Shown: in pieces, positions 8,266 to 15,286 of the stretch
Layout: each line of letters begins with the position of its first letter
How positions within the stretch are numbered: position 1 is the stretch's first letter
NCBI GenBank assembly: GCA_937907025.1
Contig: CALESJ010000056.1
Span: forward strand, 1 to 48,087
Length of the DNA: 48,087 bases
Origin: an uncultured Faecalibacterium sp.
GTDB taxonomy: Bacteria > Bacillota > Clostridia > Oscillospirales > Ruminococcaceae
Direction: 5' to 3'
Notes under the pieces: generated by a model
Databases searched by the model: none
Seen by the model: only the letters and a program-made list of their open reading frames with translations
Told to the model about the DNA's origin: nothing
Position numbers and translations under genes: made by a program

Positions 8266-8337
8266 GTGTGTGCGGCAAAAGGCCGTAAATATGCGCTGTA
8301 CCTTGCAGAAAGGACGGCAGCAGGAGGAAAATTGAAT

Positions 8338-8985
8338 ATGAACAATCCGATGAATCGTATGAGTTCGACCACTCGGACCCTGACACAGCTGGCGCTGCTC
8401 ACGGCAGTGGTGCTGGTCATGGCCTACACCCCGCTGGGCTACCTGCGGGTGGGCCCCCTGACCATGAGCCTGCTCACGGTGCCGGTGGCCATCGGCGCCA
8501 TGCTGGTGGGCCCGGCGGGCGGTGCCTGGCTGGGTCTGGTCTTCGGTCTGACCAGCTTCATGAACGCGGTGAACGGTACCGGCGGCCTGACGGCTTTTGC
8601 CTTCCAGTATAACCCGGTGCTCTGCTTCATCACCTGCGTGGGTGCCCGCGTGGCCTGCGGCCTGTTCTGCGGTCTGCTGTACCTGGGCGCGGTGAAGCTG
8701 TTCAAGGGCCACACCAAAGGCGCCTGCGTGGTGGGCGCCCTGAGCGCGCCCCTGCTCAACACCCTGTTCTTCATGAGCTGCCTGCTGGGCTTCTTCTTCC
8801 AGCTGGACCAGATCCAGAACATGCTGAACAACGAGCAGGTCCAGAAGATGCTGGCCTCTTCCGGCATTCCCGCCCCGCTGGCCGTGGCTGTGGCCATGGT
8901 GGGCGTGCAGGGCCTGATCGAAGCCGTGGTTAGCGGCGTGGTTTCCACCGCCGTCACCGTGGCGCTGCGCCGGGTATTCAAATAA
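8338..8985 (+). CDS. ECF transporter S component, substrate unknown
   Basis: A 215-residue membrane protein with about six hydrophobic segments and the layout of an ECF-type vitamin uptake S component. Typical features are the short polar N-terminus, the segment LGYLRVGPLTMSLLTVPVA, the loop VGPAGGAWLGLVFGLTSF and a C-terminal basic end. S components bind the vitamin and use a shared energising module (EcfA, EcfA', EcfT), which is not in this window. The general shape resembles pantothenate- or riboflavin-type members; the ligand cannot be assigned. The start at 8338 follows AGGAGG at 8323-8328. It is monocistronic, with its own promoter and terminator. No vitamin riboswitch was recognised in the short leader. 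Confidence 0.85.
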   Translation: MNNPMNRMSSTTRTLTQLALLTAVVLVMAYTPLGYLRVGPLTMSLLTVPVAIGAMLVGPAGGAWLGLVFGLTSFMNAVNGTGGLTAFAFQYNPVLCFITCVGARVACGLFCGLLYLGAVKLFKGHTKGACVVGALSAPLLNTLFFMSCLLGFFFQLDQIQNMLNNEQVQKMLASSGIPAPLAVAVAMVGVQGLIEAVVSGVVSTAVTVALRRVFK

Positions 8986-9002
8986 TGCGATGATATAAAA
9001 TT

Positions 9003-9040
9003 GCCCCGCCCCGGGAAATTCTCCCCGGGGCGGGGCTTTT
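9003..9040 (+). terminator. Rho-independent terminator after the ECF S component
   Basis: Stem GCCCCGCCCCGGG/CCCGGGGCGGGGC followed by a short T run (TTTT). Confidence 0.85.
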
Positions 9041-9067
9041 GCATGCGCAGCCATGCAAAAGGGAAAA

Positions 9068-9090
9068 GGCTCCCCAACCACAGGGGAGGC
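9068..9090 (-). repeat. Solitary terminal hairpin of family A
   Basis: GCTCCCC-AACCACA-GGGGAGGC, a single outer hairpin with the alternative loop, standing alone 19 bp before the first full copy of the array. It may be the remnant of a further unit. Confidence 0.75.
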
Positions 9091-9109
9091 TTTCCGTGGG
9101 TAGAGATTG

Positions 9110-9870
9110 GCTCCCCTGTGTAAGGGGAGCTGGCGCCGTCAGGCGACTGAGGGGTTGGAAACCTGCCGGTGCTGCCCGTAAACGGGAAATGCGGCTAGCT
9201 TCACAACCCCACCGCCGCTGTGCGGCACCTCCCCTTACACAGGGGAGGCTCTTGGGAAGGGCGCGGCTAATCCCGCTGCTTTTCGATAACCGGGGCCTTT
9301 CCGTGGGTAGAGATCGGCTCCCCTGTGTAAGGGGAGCTGGCGCCGCCAGGCGACTGAGGGGTTGTAGACTTGCTGGTGCCGCCCGTAAACGGGAAATGCG
9401 GCTAGCTTCACAACCCCACCGCCGCTGCGCGGCACCTCCCCTTACACAGGGGAGGCTCTTGGGAAGGGCGCGGCTAATCCCGCTGCTTTTCGATAACCGG
9501 GGCCTTTCCGTGGGTAGAGATCGGCTCCCCTGTGTAAGGGGAGCTGGCGCCGCCAGGCGACTGAGGGGTTGTAGACTTGCTGGTGTTGCCCGTGAACGGG
9601 AAGGGGGGCAGGCTTCACAATCCCACCGCCGCTGCGCGGCACCTCCCCTTACACAGGGGAGGCTTTTGGGAAGGGCGCGGCTAATCCGGCTGCTTTTCGA
9701 TAACCGGGGCCTTTTCGGGGGTAGAGAAAGGCTCCCCTGTGTAAGGGGAGCTGGCGCCGTCAGGCGACTGAGGGGTTGTAGACTTGCTGGTGTTGCCCGT
9801 GAACGGGAAATGCGGCTAGCTTCACAACCCCACCGCCGCTGCGCGGCACCTCCCCTTGCACAAGGGAGGC
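9110..9870 (-). repeat. Tandem array of four family A repeats with exact 207-bp period
   Basis: Complete copies at 9110-9249, 9317-9456, 9524-9663 and 9731-9870, in minus orientation. The starts are exactly 207 bp apart. The 67-bp spacers are nearly identical and are the reverse complement of the spacers in the 6372-6926 array (CGATAACCGGGGCCTTT). Differences between copies are point changes, for example CCGTAAACGGG versus CCGTGAACGGG in the central hairpin. The array lies between the ECF gene and the sulfotransferase gene. Confidence 0.95.
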
Positions 9871-9935
9871 TTTTGGGAAGGGCGCGGCTGACCCAGCCGC
9901 GTTCTGCCGTTTTGCAACCAACCTGCCAGTCACGC

Positions 9936-10130
9936 TATTTTAAATCCATTCCTTGCTCACCGGCCCCAGCCGGTGAGAAGGCCGTCGTAAGGTGGCCGCA
10001 TCCCCGGGTCCAGGGCCGCAGCCCTGGTCGGCGTCCACCGCCTCGAAACGGTGGCGGTTTTTCTGTCGCTTTTTGGCGGCAAAAAGCGACAACACCCCGG
10101 CAGGCAGCCGTTTCCCCGGAAGCCGGAGGT
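9936..10130 (+). repeat. Family B repeat, copy 1
   Basis: About 195 bp. It starts with a TTTAAATCCATTCCTTGC block, then a hairpin CTCACCGGC/GCCGGTGAG and a GAAGGCCGTCGTAAGGTGGCC block. A CGCAGCCCTGGTCGGCG block, a CCACCGCCTCGAAACGGTGG stem and a long stem GTCGCTTTTTG/CAAAAAGCGAC complete it. The first part and the CGCAGCCCTGGTCGGCG part recur in reverse orientation at 24964-25258. No convincing gene is encoded. Confidence 0.8.
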
Positions 10131-10132
10131 AA

Positions 10133-10177
10133 ACCAACCCCACCGCCGCTGCGCGGCACCTCCCCTTACACAGGGGC
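10133..10177 (-). repeat. Half copy of family A
   Basis: Only one end of the element (ACCCCACCGCCGCTGCGCGG plus the outer hairpin arms CTCCCC and GGGG), directly after family B copy 1. The outer hairpin has lost its last bases. Confidence 0.8.
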
Positions 10178-10188
10178 TTTCCATATAC

Positions 10189-10224
10189 CAAAAAAGAGCC
10201 TTCCCATCACGGGGAGGCTCTTTT
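10189..10224 (-). terminator. Terminator of the sulfotransferase gene
   Basis: On the minus strand a stem GAGCCTCCCC/GGGAAGGCTC is followed by TTTTTT. It lies about 22 bp after the sulfotransferase stop codon. The plus-strand side is also T-rich (CTTTTC), so it may act in both directions. Confidence 0.85.
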
Positions 10225-10246
10225 CATTCATAATACAAGGGAAAAA

Positions 10247-12010
10247 TCAGCCGAACCAGAATCCGGTCATATCGTACTTGAAGGTCCGGTAATTCTGCAT
10301 GGTGCAGTCGTATTTGTATTCCCGGATGAGCACGCCGTCGGGGTCGTACTCGCCAAAGACCATGGCCACGCCGCTGTTCACCACCCAGTTGTCCGAGTTG
10401 TCGCAGTGCACGCCGTCGGACACGATGCTGGAATAGGGCACATCGAAGCTGTTCACCAGTTCGAAGGTGCCAGCGTTCTCGTCGATGCGGTAGGTGTAGA
10501 CCTGGCTGGTTTCGCTGCCGTCGCCGTACAGGTCGGTGCCCACGCTGTCCGCCACATCCAGCTCAAAGTCGTCCCGGGTGTTCAGCAACCAGTAATTGTT
10601 GTTGTACATCACCAGGGTGTAGACGCCGTCACTCTCCTGGTCCAGCAGTTCCACACAGTGCTGGCCGTACTGGGGCACAAAATCGCCCACCGGGGTCAGG
10701 CACAGGTCGGCATACGGGGTGTCCGCCCAGAACCGGCTGTCGCCCGCCAGCCATTCCAGCGTGGGGGCGCTGTGGATGTTCGCCACCTTGATGATGGTGG
10801 AGGTTTCGCGGGAGGATACGATCAGGCTGTCATCCTCCGGCATGTACTGCAGGCTGTTCAGATGAATCCAGTCCCATTCGCCCGCCTGCCAGAAGAAGTC
10901 GTCGGTGGGGGTCACGGGGCGGGTCATGGCAAAGTAGCCCTGCATCACCTGGGTGAAGTCCAGAATCTCAGAAACTTCGCCGCTCTCCAGGTCGATGGAC
11001 AGCACCCGGTCTTCCACCGTTTCGCCGTCGGTCACTTCGGCCAGGGCCAGCACCTCGCCGTCGGCCCCGAAGCCGATGTCGTGGTGCAGCTCATACCCGC
11101 TCAGGTCGTACACCTGGGTCACCTGGCCCAGCCCGTTGATGCGGGCCAGCTTGGAGGAAGACACGCAGGTGATGATCTCGTCGCCGTCAAACAGCAGCCG
11201 GTCCAGGCCGAAGCCTTCCAGCGCCATCTCATAGCGCAGGATGCCGTCGTTATCATAGAAGAAGCCGTACCCCAGATACCCGTTGACCCGCATCATGGCG
11301 AACAGGCCGCCGGACTGGGCGGTTTCGGAGGTGCCGTCGGTGGTTTCCAGCTTGGTGGCATAGCCGGACCGGGTTTCGGGCATATCCACCGTGAAGCTCA
11401 CGATCTGCCGGGCGTTGCCCCAGCTGCCGGAGATGGTCATAGTGACCTGGTTGGTTTCCCCGGGCACCAGGCCGATGATCTGGAACTCATGGGTGCGGGT
11501 GTACTCCTGCCCCGAAGCATCCGCCGCCCAGGCGGTGTAGTCGGGGATGGATTCATCCTCCACATGGATGGTGTAGCTCACCTTGGTGGCTACATCGGTC
11601 TGAAAGTACAGATACAACTCGTTGCTGGCAGTGCCGAAGGGATTCAGCACGGCCAGGGGCGTGGTGGCGGTCCAGGTCATGCCGTTGGTTTTCAGGTCGT
11701 TCAGCGCGCCGGACAGCCGCTCCTGCACCGCCGTGTCGTAGTAGGTGAATCCTTCGTCCTCGATGTCGTCGGGCATCAGCTGCACGGCCCGCAGCCCGTC
11801 GCCCAGTTCCGCCTGGGCGTAGGAAACGCTGTAAGTGGTGTTGTCCCCGATGGCGTCCCCCGTTTCAAAGTCCCAGTCGGTGCGGACCACGCTCTCCTGG
11901 GCGGTAAAGGCCTTGGAAACGGCCATCACGATGACGGGAACGGCTATCACAAGCACAATGACAGCCGCAATGATTCCGATGATCAGCTTTTTGTGACTTT
12001 TCAGTTCCAT
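10247..12010 (-). CDS. Membrane-anchored aryl-sulfate sulfotransferase (ASST family)
   Basis: A 587-residue protein of the PAPS-independent arylsulfotransferase family, which moves sulfate from one phenolic sulfate ester to another phenol through a sulfo-histidine intermediate. One hydrophobic anchor (residues about 9-31) puts the catalytic part outside the cell. A beta-rich N-terminal domain (about 45-215) precedes the propeller-like catalytic domain. Family active-site elements appear intact: LHHDIGFG (His309/His310), DWIHLNSLQYMPEDDS (His383) followed 18 residues later by Arg401 in SSRET, and YGQHCVELL (His451), the likely catalytic His. The start at 12010 has a GAGCGAGGGG site; an ATG eight codons upstream does not. 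It lies 36 bp after the TauE-like gene. Assignment is by motif, not alignment. Confidence 0.88.
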   Translation of the reverse strand: MELKSHKKLIIGIIAAVIVLVIAVPVIVMAVSKAFTAQESVVRTDWDFETGDAIGDNTTYSVSYAQAELGDGLRAVQLMPDDIEDEGFTYYDTAVQERLSGALNDLKTNGMTWTATTPLAVLNPFGTASNELYLYFQTDVATKVSYTIHVEDESIPDYTAWAADASGQEYTRTHEFQIIGLVPGETNQVTMTISGSWGNARQIVSFTVDMPETRSGYATKLETTDGTSETAQSGGLFAMMRVNGYLGYGFFYDNDGILRYEMALEGFGLDRLLFDGDEIITCVSSSKLARINGLGQVTQVYDLSGYELHHDIGFGADGEVLALAEVTDGETVEDRVLSIDLESGEVSEILDFTQVMQGYFAMTRPVTPTDDFFWQAGEWDWIHLNSLQYMPEDDSLIVSSRETSTIIKVANIHSAPTLEWLAGDSRFWADTPYADLCLTPVGDFVPQYGQHCVELLDQESDGVYTLVMYNNNYWLLNTRDDFELDVADSVGTDLYGDGSETSQVYTYRIDENAGTFELVNSFDVPYSSIVSDGVHCDNSDNWVVNSGVAMVFGEYDPDGVLIREYKYDCTMQNYRTFKYDMTGFWFG

Positions 12011-12046
12011 ATTCCCCTCGCTCCTGTTTTGCAAATCTCCTTGTTT

Positions 12047-12823
12047 TTACAGATAGGTGATACACACCAACACAACGCCCAGCACGGTCAGAATCATACC
12101 GGTCAGGCGGTTGAGCAACAGAGTACCGGCCCGGGTGGCGATGCGTGCGGCGATCTGCGCCCAGATCAGGGTAAAGATCACGCACAGGATCAGCAGGTCG
12201 GGCCGGGGCGGCGCGCCCAGGGTGAAATGGCTCACCGCACCGGTCAGGGCCGAAAAGGTCATGATGAACACGCTGGTGCCCACGGCGGTTTTCAGCTCGT
12301 AGCCCAGCACGGTGGTCAGGACCAGCAGCATCATCATGCCGCCCCCGGCCCCGAAGAACCCGCAGATCAGCCCGATGACGGCACCGCCCACGGCGCCTTT
12401 CAGAATCTGTATTGCCCGGCTGCCGCCCTGCATGGTGCGCCGGGTGGAAGTCACCGGCAAAAACAGGAACTTCAGCCCCAGCAGCAGGGTCATCACCACC
12501 GAGAAATTGCCCAGGGTGCCGTCCGGTACAAAGGTGGACAGCCAGCTGCCCACCAGGGTCATGCACAGCACCCCGCACATCATCACAAAGCCGTTTTTCA
12601 GGTCGATGGCCCCGGTCTTGGCGTAGGTGCGGGCACTAGCCGCGCTGGCCAGCACGTCACTGGCCAGGGCGATGCCGATGGCATCGTAGGCCGGCACACC
12701 CAGAAAGGTGATGAGCATGGGGCTGATGACGGTGGCGGCGCTCATACCCGCAAAGCCGGTGCCCAGCCCGGCGCCTGCCCCGGCCAGAAAACAGATCCAG
12801 ATTTCAAACCATATTCCGTTCAA
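12047..12823 (-). CDS. TauE/SafE-family membrane exporter
   Basis: A 258-residue protein with about eight hydrophobic segments in two similar halves, typical of TauE/SafE (formerly DUF81). Signature segments are AGMSAATVISPMLI in the first half and GFFGAGGGMMMLLVLT in the second. Members are proposed to export sulfite, sulfoacetate or other sulfur-containing or organic anions. The start codon is TTG at 12823, because GAAGGAG lies nine bases upstream and the next upstream in-frame codon but one is a stop. It forms a two-gene unit with the aryl-sulfate sulfotransferase, which makes a sulfur-related substrate attractive, but this is inference. Confidence 0.87.
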   Translation of the reverse strand: MNGIWFEIWICFLAGAGAGLGTGFAGMSAATVISPMLITFLGVPAYDAIGIALASDVLASAASARTYAKTGAIDLKNGFVMMCGVLCMTLVGSWLSTFVPDGTLGNFSVVMTLLLGLKFLFLPVTSTRRTMQGGSRAIQILKGAVGGAVIGLICGFFGAGGGMMMLLVLTTVLGYELKTAVGTSVFIMTFSALTGAVSHFTLGAPPRPDLLILCVIFTLIWAQIAARIATRAGTLLLNRLTGMILTVLGVVLVCITYL

Positions 12824-12872
12824 ATCTCACAAACTCCTTCACGCGGCGGGCATGGGCCGCCGTTACCTTTTC

Positions 12873-12900
12873 ATATTACCATACCCGGAACGGTTTTCAA
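12873..12900 (-). promoter_or_regulatory. Promoter of the TauE-sulfotransferase unit
   Basis: On the minus strand TTGAAA (12895-12900) and TAATAT (12873-12878) are separated by 16 bp, about 50 bp before the TTG start. Confidence 0.6.
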
Positions 12901-12990
12901 AGGCCCGCACGCCGGACGATTTGCGAAATTTGGCTGAATATTCGGTGAAACCTGCGCTGCGGCCCCTGCGGGCAGGGCGGTTTTTAAAAA

Positions 12991-13012
12991 TTACCTCAAT
13001 AAATTAAGATAA
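12991..13012 (+). promoter_or_regulatory. Candidate operator 1 of the fatty-acid operon
   Basis: A 22-bp imperfect inverted repeat: arm TTACCTCAAT, centre AA, arm ATTAAGATAA (8 of 10 arm positions pair). It lies directly upstream of the -35 element. It shares the pattern TTA-n-CT-n-AAT, AA, ATT-n-AG-n-TAA with a second site at 13059. Confidence 0.65.
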
Positions 13013-13017
13013 AAATA

Positions 13018-13045
13018 TTGACAAAATGGTGACAAGGTGTATAAT
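13018..13045 (+). promoter_or_regulatory. Promoter of the fatty-acid biosynthesis operon
   Basis: Consensus TTGACA (13018-13023) and TATAAT (13040-13045) with 16-bp spacing, about 105 bp before acpP. Confidence 0.88.
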
Positions 13046-13058
13046 GGCTATTGTCCTT

Positions 13059-13080
13059 TTAGCTAAATAAATTTAGGTAA
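13059..13080 (+). promoter_or_regulatory. Candidate operator 2 of the fatty-acid operon
   Basis: A 22-bp inverted repeat, arm TTAGCTAAAT, centre AA, arm ATTTAGGTAA (9 of 10 positions pair), just downstream of the transcription start. Together with the site at 12991 it brackets the promoter, an arrangement expected for repression. The MarR-family protein encoded at the end of the operon is the natural candidate to bind. Confidence 0.68.
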
Positions 13081-13150
13081 AAAACCGGCGCGACTCTGCC
13101 CGGGGCGGACACCAAACAACACAAAACCACAGAATAAGGAGAGAATCCCC

Positions 13151-13378
13151 ATGACTTTTGATGAACTGAAGAACGTGATCGTGGACACCCTGAACGCCGA
13201 CGAAGAGAAGGTCACCATGGAAGCCAGCCTGGCCGACGACCTGCAGGCCGACAGCCTGGACGCCGTGGAACTGAACATGGCCATTGAGGAAGCCTTCGGC
13301 CTTTCCATCCCCGACGAGGAGCTGCCCAACATGAAGACCGTGGGCGACATTTACAACTACCTGACCAAGAACGCCTGA
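13151..13378 (+). CDS. acpP: Acyl carrier protein
   Basis: A 75-residue acidic helical protein. The DSLDAVEL motif places the phosphopantetheine-bearing Ser at residue 35. It carries growing acyl chains for all Fab enzymes that follow. Length and sequence are canonical. A ribosome site AAGGAGAG (13137-13144) precedes it. It is the first gene of the operon, 105 bp downstream of the promoter; the leader contains the second candidate operator. Confidence 0.97.
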   Translation: MTFDELKNVIVDTLNADEEKVTMEASLADDLQADSLDAVELNMAIEEAFGLSIPDEELPNMKTVGDIYNYLTKNA

Positions 13379-13423
13379 TCGCGCCCCACCCCAACCACCC
13401 GAACGATAACAGGAGGAACATCC

Positions 13424-14308
13424 ATGGACGTTGGCAAGATCTTTGCCGTCGGCAGCCGGGAGCGCATGTTCCAGCTCAAGGCACGGCGTGATGCCGGGCT
13501 GGACACTCCGCGCTGGCAGCCGCCTCATTACTTTACCTGCAAAAAGTGCGAGCGCCGCGCCACCCGCCAGACCTGGGCCAGTACGCTGTATGTCTGCCCC
13601 AACTGCGGTCACCACCAGCCCATCGGCGGGTATTACCGCCTGAGCATGGTGCTGGACCACGGCTCCTTCCGGGAGCTGGACGCCGAACTGCAGAGCAAGA
13701 ACGTCCTGAACTTCCCCGGTTATGATGAAAAGCTGGAAGCCCAGCGGGCCAAGACCGGCCTGGCCGACGCGGTGGTCACCGCCACCGGCAAGGTGGGCGG
13801 CGTGCCCGTGGTGGCCGCCGTGCTGGACAGCCGCTTCTTCATGGGCAGCATGGGCACCGCCGTGGGCGAAAAGATCACCCGCGCGGTGGAATACGCCACC
13901 AAAAAGGAACTGCCCCTGATCATCTTCTCCGCCAGCGGCGGCGCCCGCATGCAGGAAGGCATCTTCAGCCTGATGCAGATGGCCAAGACCAGCGCCGCCA
14001 TCCAGCGGTTCCAGGCCAAGGGCGGGCTGTACATCAGCTACCTGACCCACCCCACCACCGGCGGCGTCACCGCCAGCTTCGCCAGCCTGGGCGACATCAC
14101 CCTGGCCGAGCCCGATGCCCTCATCGGCTTTGCGGGCCCCCGGGTCATTGAACAGACCATCGGCCAGAAGCTGCCCAAGGGCTTCCAGCGCGCCGAGTAC
14201 CTGCTGGACCATGGTTTCGTGGACCAGGTGGTGCCCCGGGGCGAGATGAAAGCCACCCTGACCCGCATCCTCAAACTCCACACCCAAGGAAGGAAGCACG
14301 GCGCATGA
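13424..14308 (+). CDS. accD: Acetyl-CoA carboxylase carboxyltransferase subunit beta
   Basis: A 294-residue AccD, which with AccA transfers the carboxyl group from biotin on AccB to acetyl-CoA to give malonyl-CoA. The N-terminal zinc ribbon has Cys39, Cys42, Cys58 and Cys61 (CKKC and CPNC). The crotonase-like domain has the conserved SASGGARMQEG, LTHPTTGGVTASFA and GFAGPRVIEQTIGQ segments. GGAGGA precedes the start, 45 bp after acpP. The stop overlaps the accA start (ATGA at 14305-14308), suggesting translational coupling of the two subunits. The biotin partners AccB and AccC are not in this operon. Confidence 0.97.
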   Translation: MDVGKIFAVGSRERMFQLKARRDAGLDTPRWQPPHYFTCKKCERRATRQTWASTLYVCPNCGHHQPIGGYYRLSMVLDHGSFRELDAELQSKNVLNFPGYDEKLEAQRAKTGLADAVVTATGKVGGVPVVAAVLDSRFFMGSMGTAVGEKITRAVEYATKKELPLIIFSASGGARMQEGIFSLMQMAKTSAAIQRFQAKGGLYISYLTHPTTGGVTASFASLGDITLAEPDALIGFAGPRVIEQTIGQKLPKGFQRAEYLLDHGFVDQVVPRGEMKATLTRILKLHTQGRKHGA

Positions 14309-15267
14309 TCAAAGATATTCTGAAAGAGGTCGAGGACCTGGACGCGGCCATCAACGCCGCCCGGGACGCGGCCGCCACCGAAGACCCCGCCGACGAGCTG
14401 CTGGGCAATGACGGCGCCGCCACCCCCGACCTGGAAGCCATGGAAGCCCGCCGCGCCGAGCTGCTGAACCAGTGCACCGACCTGACCGCCGCCGACCGGG
14501 TGTTCCTGGCCCGGCATCAGGGCCGCCCCCGCATCGACGAATACATCGACGTGCTGTTCACCGATTTCTTTGAACAGCGGGGCGACCGCCAGTGCCGGGA
14601 AGACCCCAGCATCCTGGGCGGCATCGCCCGGTACAAGGGCCTGCCGGTCACGGTCATCGGCCACCGCAAGGGCTCCAACACCGAGGAAAACATCCGGTTC
14701 AACTTCGGCATGCCCGGCCCCGAAGGCTACCGCAAGGCCCTGCGCCTGATGAAGCAGGCCGAAAAGTTCGGCCGCCCCATCATCACCTTCATCGACACCC
14801 CGGGCGCCTACCCGGGCAAGGAGGCCGAGGAGCGGGGCCAGGGCGAGGCCATCGCCCGCAACCTGGCCGAGATGAGCGGCCTCACCGTGCCGGTGATCTC
14901 CGTTGTCACCGGCGAGGGCAGCAGCGGCGGCGCTCTGGGCCTGGGTGTGGCCAACCACATCCTCATGCTGGAAAACGCCGTGTACTCGGTCTTGAGCCCC
15001 GAAGGCTTTGCCAGCATTTTGTGGAAAGATTCCTCCCGCAGCGGGGAAGCCTGCGACATCATGAAGCTCACCGCCCATGACCTGCAGCAGGACGGCATTG
15101 TGGAGGAGGTCATCCCCGAACCCTTGGGCGGCGCCCAGCGGGACCACAAGGCCCTGTTCACCGCCCTGGACGCGGCGCTGGAACGCCACCTGACCCAGCT
15201 GTGCAAGCTGAATGGCAAGGCGCTGGCCGAACAGCGCTACAAAAAGTACCGTCAGATCGGTTTGTGA
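14305..15267 (+). CDS. accA: Acetyl-CoA carboxylase carboxyltransferase subunit alpha
   Basis: A 320-residue AccA. A helical N-terminal part with an Ala/Asp/Glu-rich stretch (residues about 12-45) leads into the carboxyltransferase domain with DRVFLARHQGRP, GHRKGSNTEENIRFNFG, FIDTPGAYPGKEAEERGQGE, EGSSGGALGLGVAN and LSPEGFASILWKD. These are typical of the family. The N-terminal acidic insertion is somewhat longer than in many homologues. It starts within the accD stop (ATGA) and ends 19 bp before fabH. Confidence 0.97.
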   Translation: MIKDILKEVEDLDAAINAARDAAATEDPADELLGNDGAATPDLEAMEARRAELLNQCTDLTAADRVFLARHQGRPRIDEYIDVLFTDFFEQRGDRQCREDPSILGGIARYKGLPVTVIGHRKGSNTEENIRFNFGMPGPEGYRKALRLMKQAEKFGRPIITFIDTPGAYPGKEAEERGQGEAIARNLAEMSGLTVPVISVVTGEGSSGGALGLGVANHILMLENAVYSVLSPEGFASILWKDSSRSGEACDIMKLTAHDLQQDGIVEEVIPEPLGGAQRDHKALFTALDAALERHLTQLCKLNGKALAEQRYKKYRQIGL

Positions 15268-15286
15268 CATAGATACGAGGGAAAGT

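Noticed and set aside
6296..8335. 679-codon plus-strand open frame across the repeat array and dinB
   Set aside because: It is the opposite strand of dinB joined to translated repeats; no ribosome site and no domain. dinB on the minus strand has all polymerase motifs.
8186..8337. Vitamin riboswitch before the ECF S component
   Set aside because: The leader is under 80 bases after the promoter and lacks any recognisable conserved riboswitch core.
9039..10292. 417-codon plus-strand frame with repeating LPCVRGAGA and PLTQGRL peptides
   Set aside because: The peptide repeats are translations of the 207-bp DNA repeat, whose length is a multiple of three, which keeps the frame open. Changes between units preserve DNA stems rather than protein.
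10406..12937. 843-codon plus-strand frame opposite the sulfotransferase and TauE genes
   Set aside because: Antisense shadow with His/Gly/Gln-rich composition; the minus-strand proteins are clearly real.
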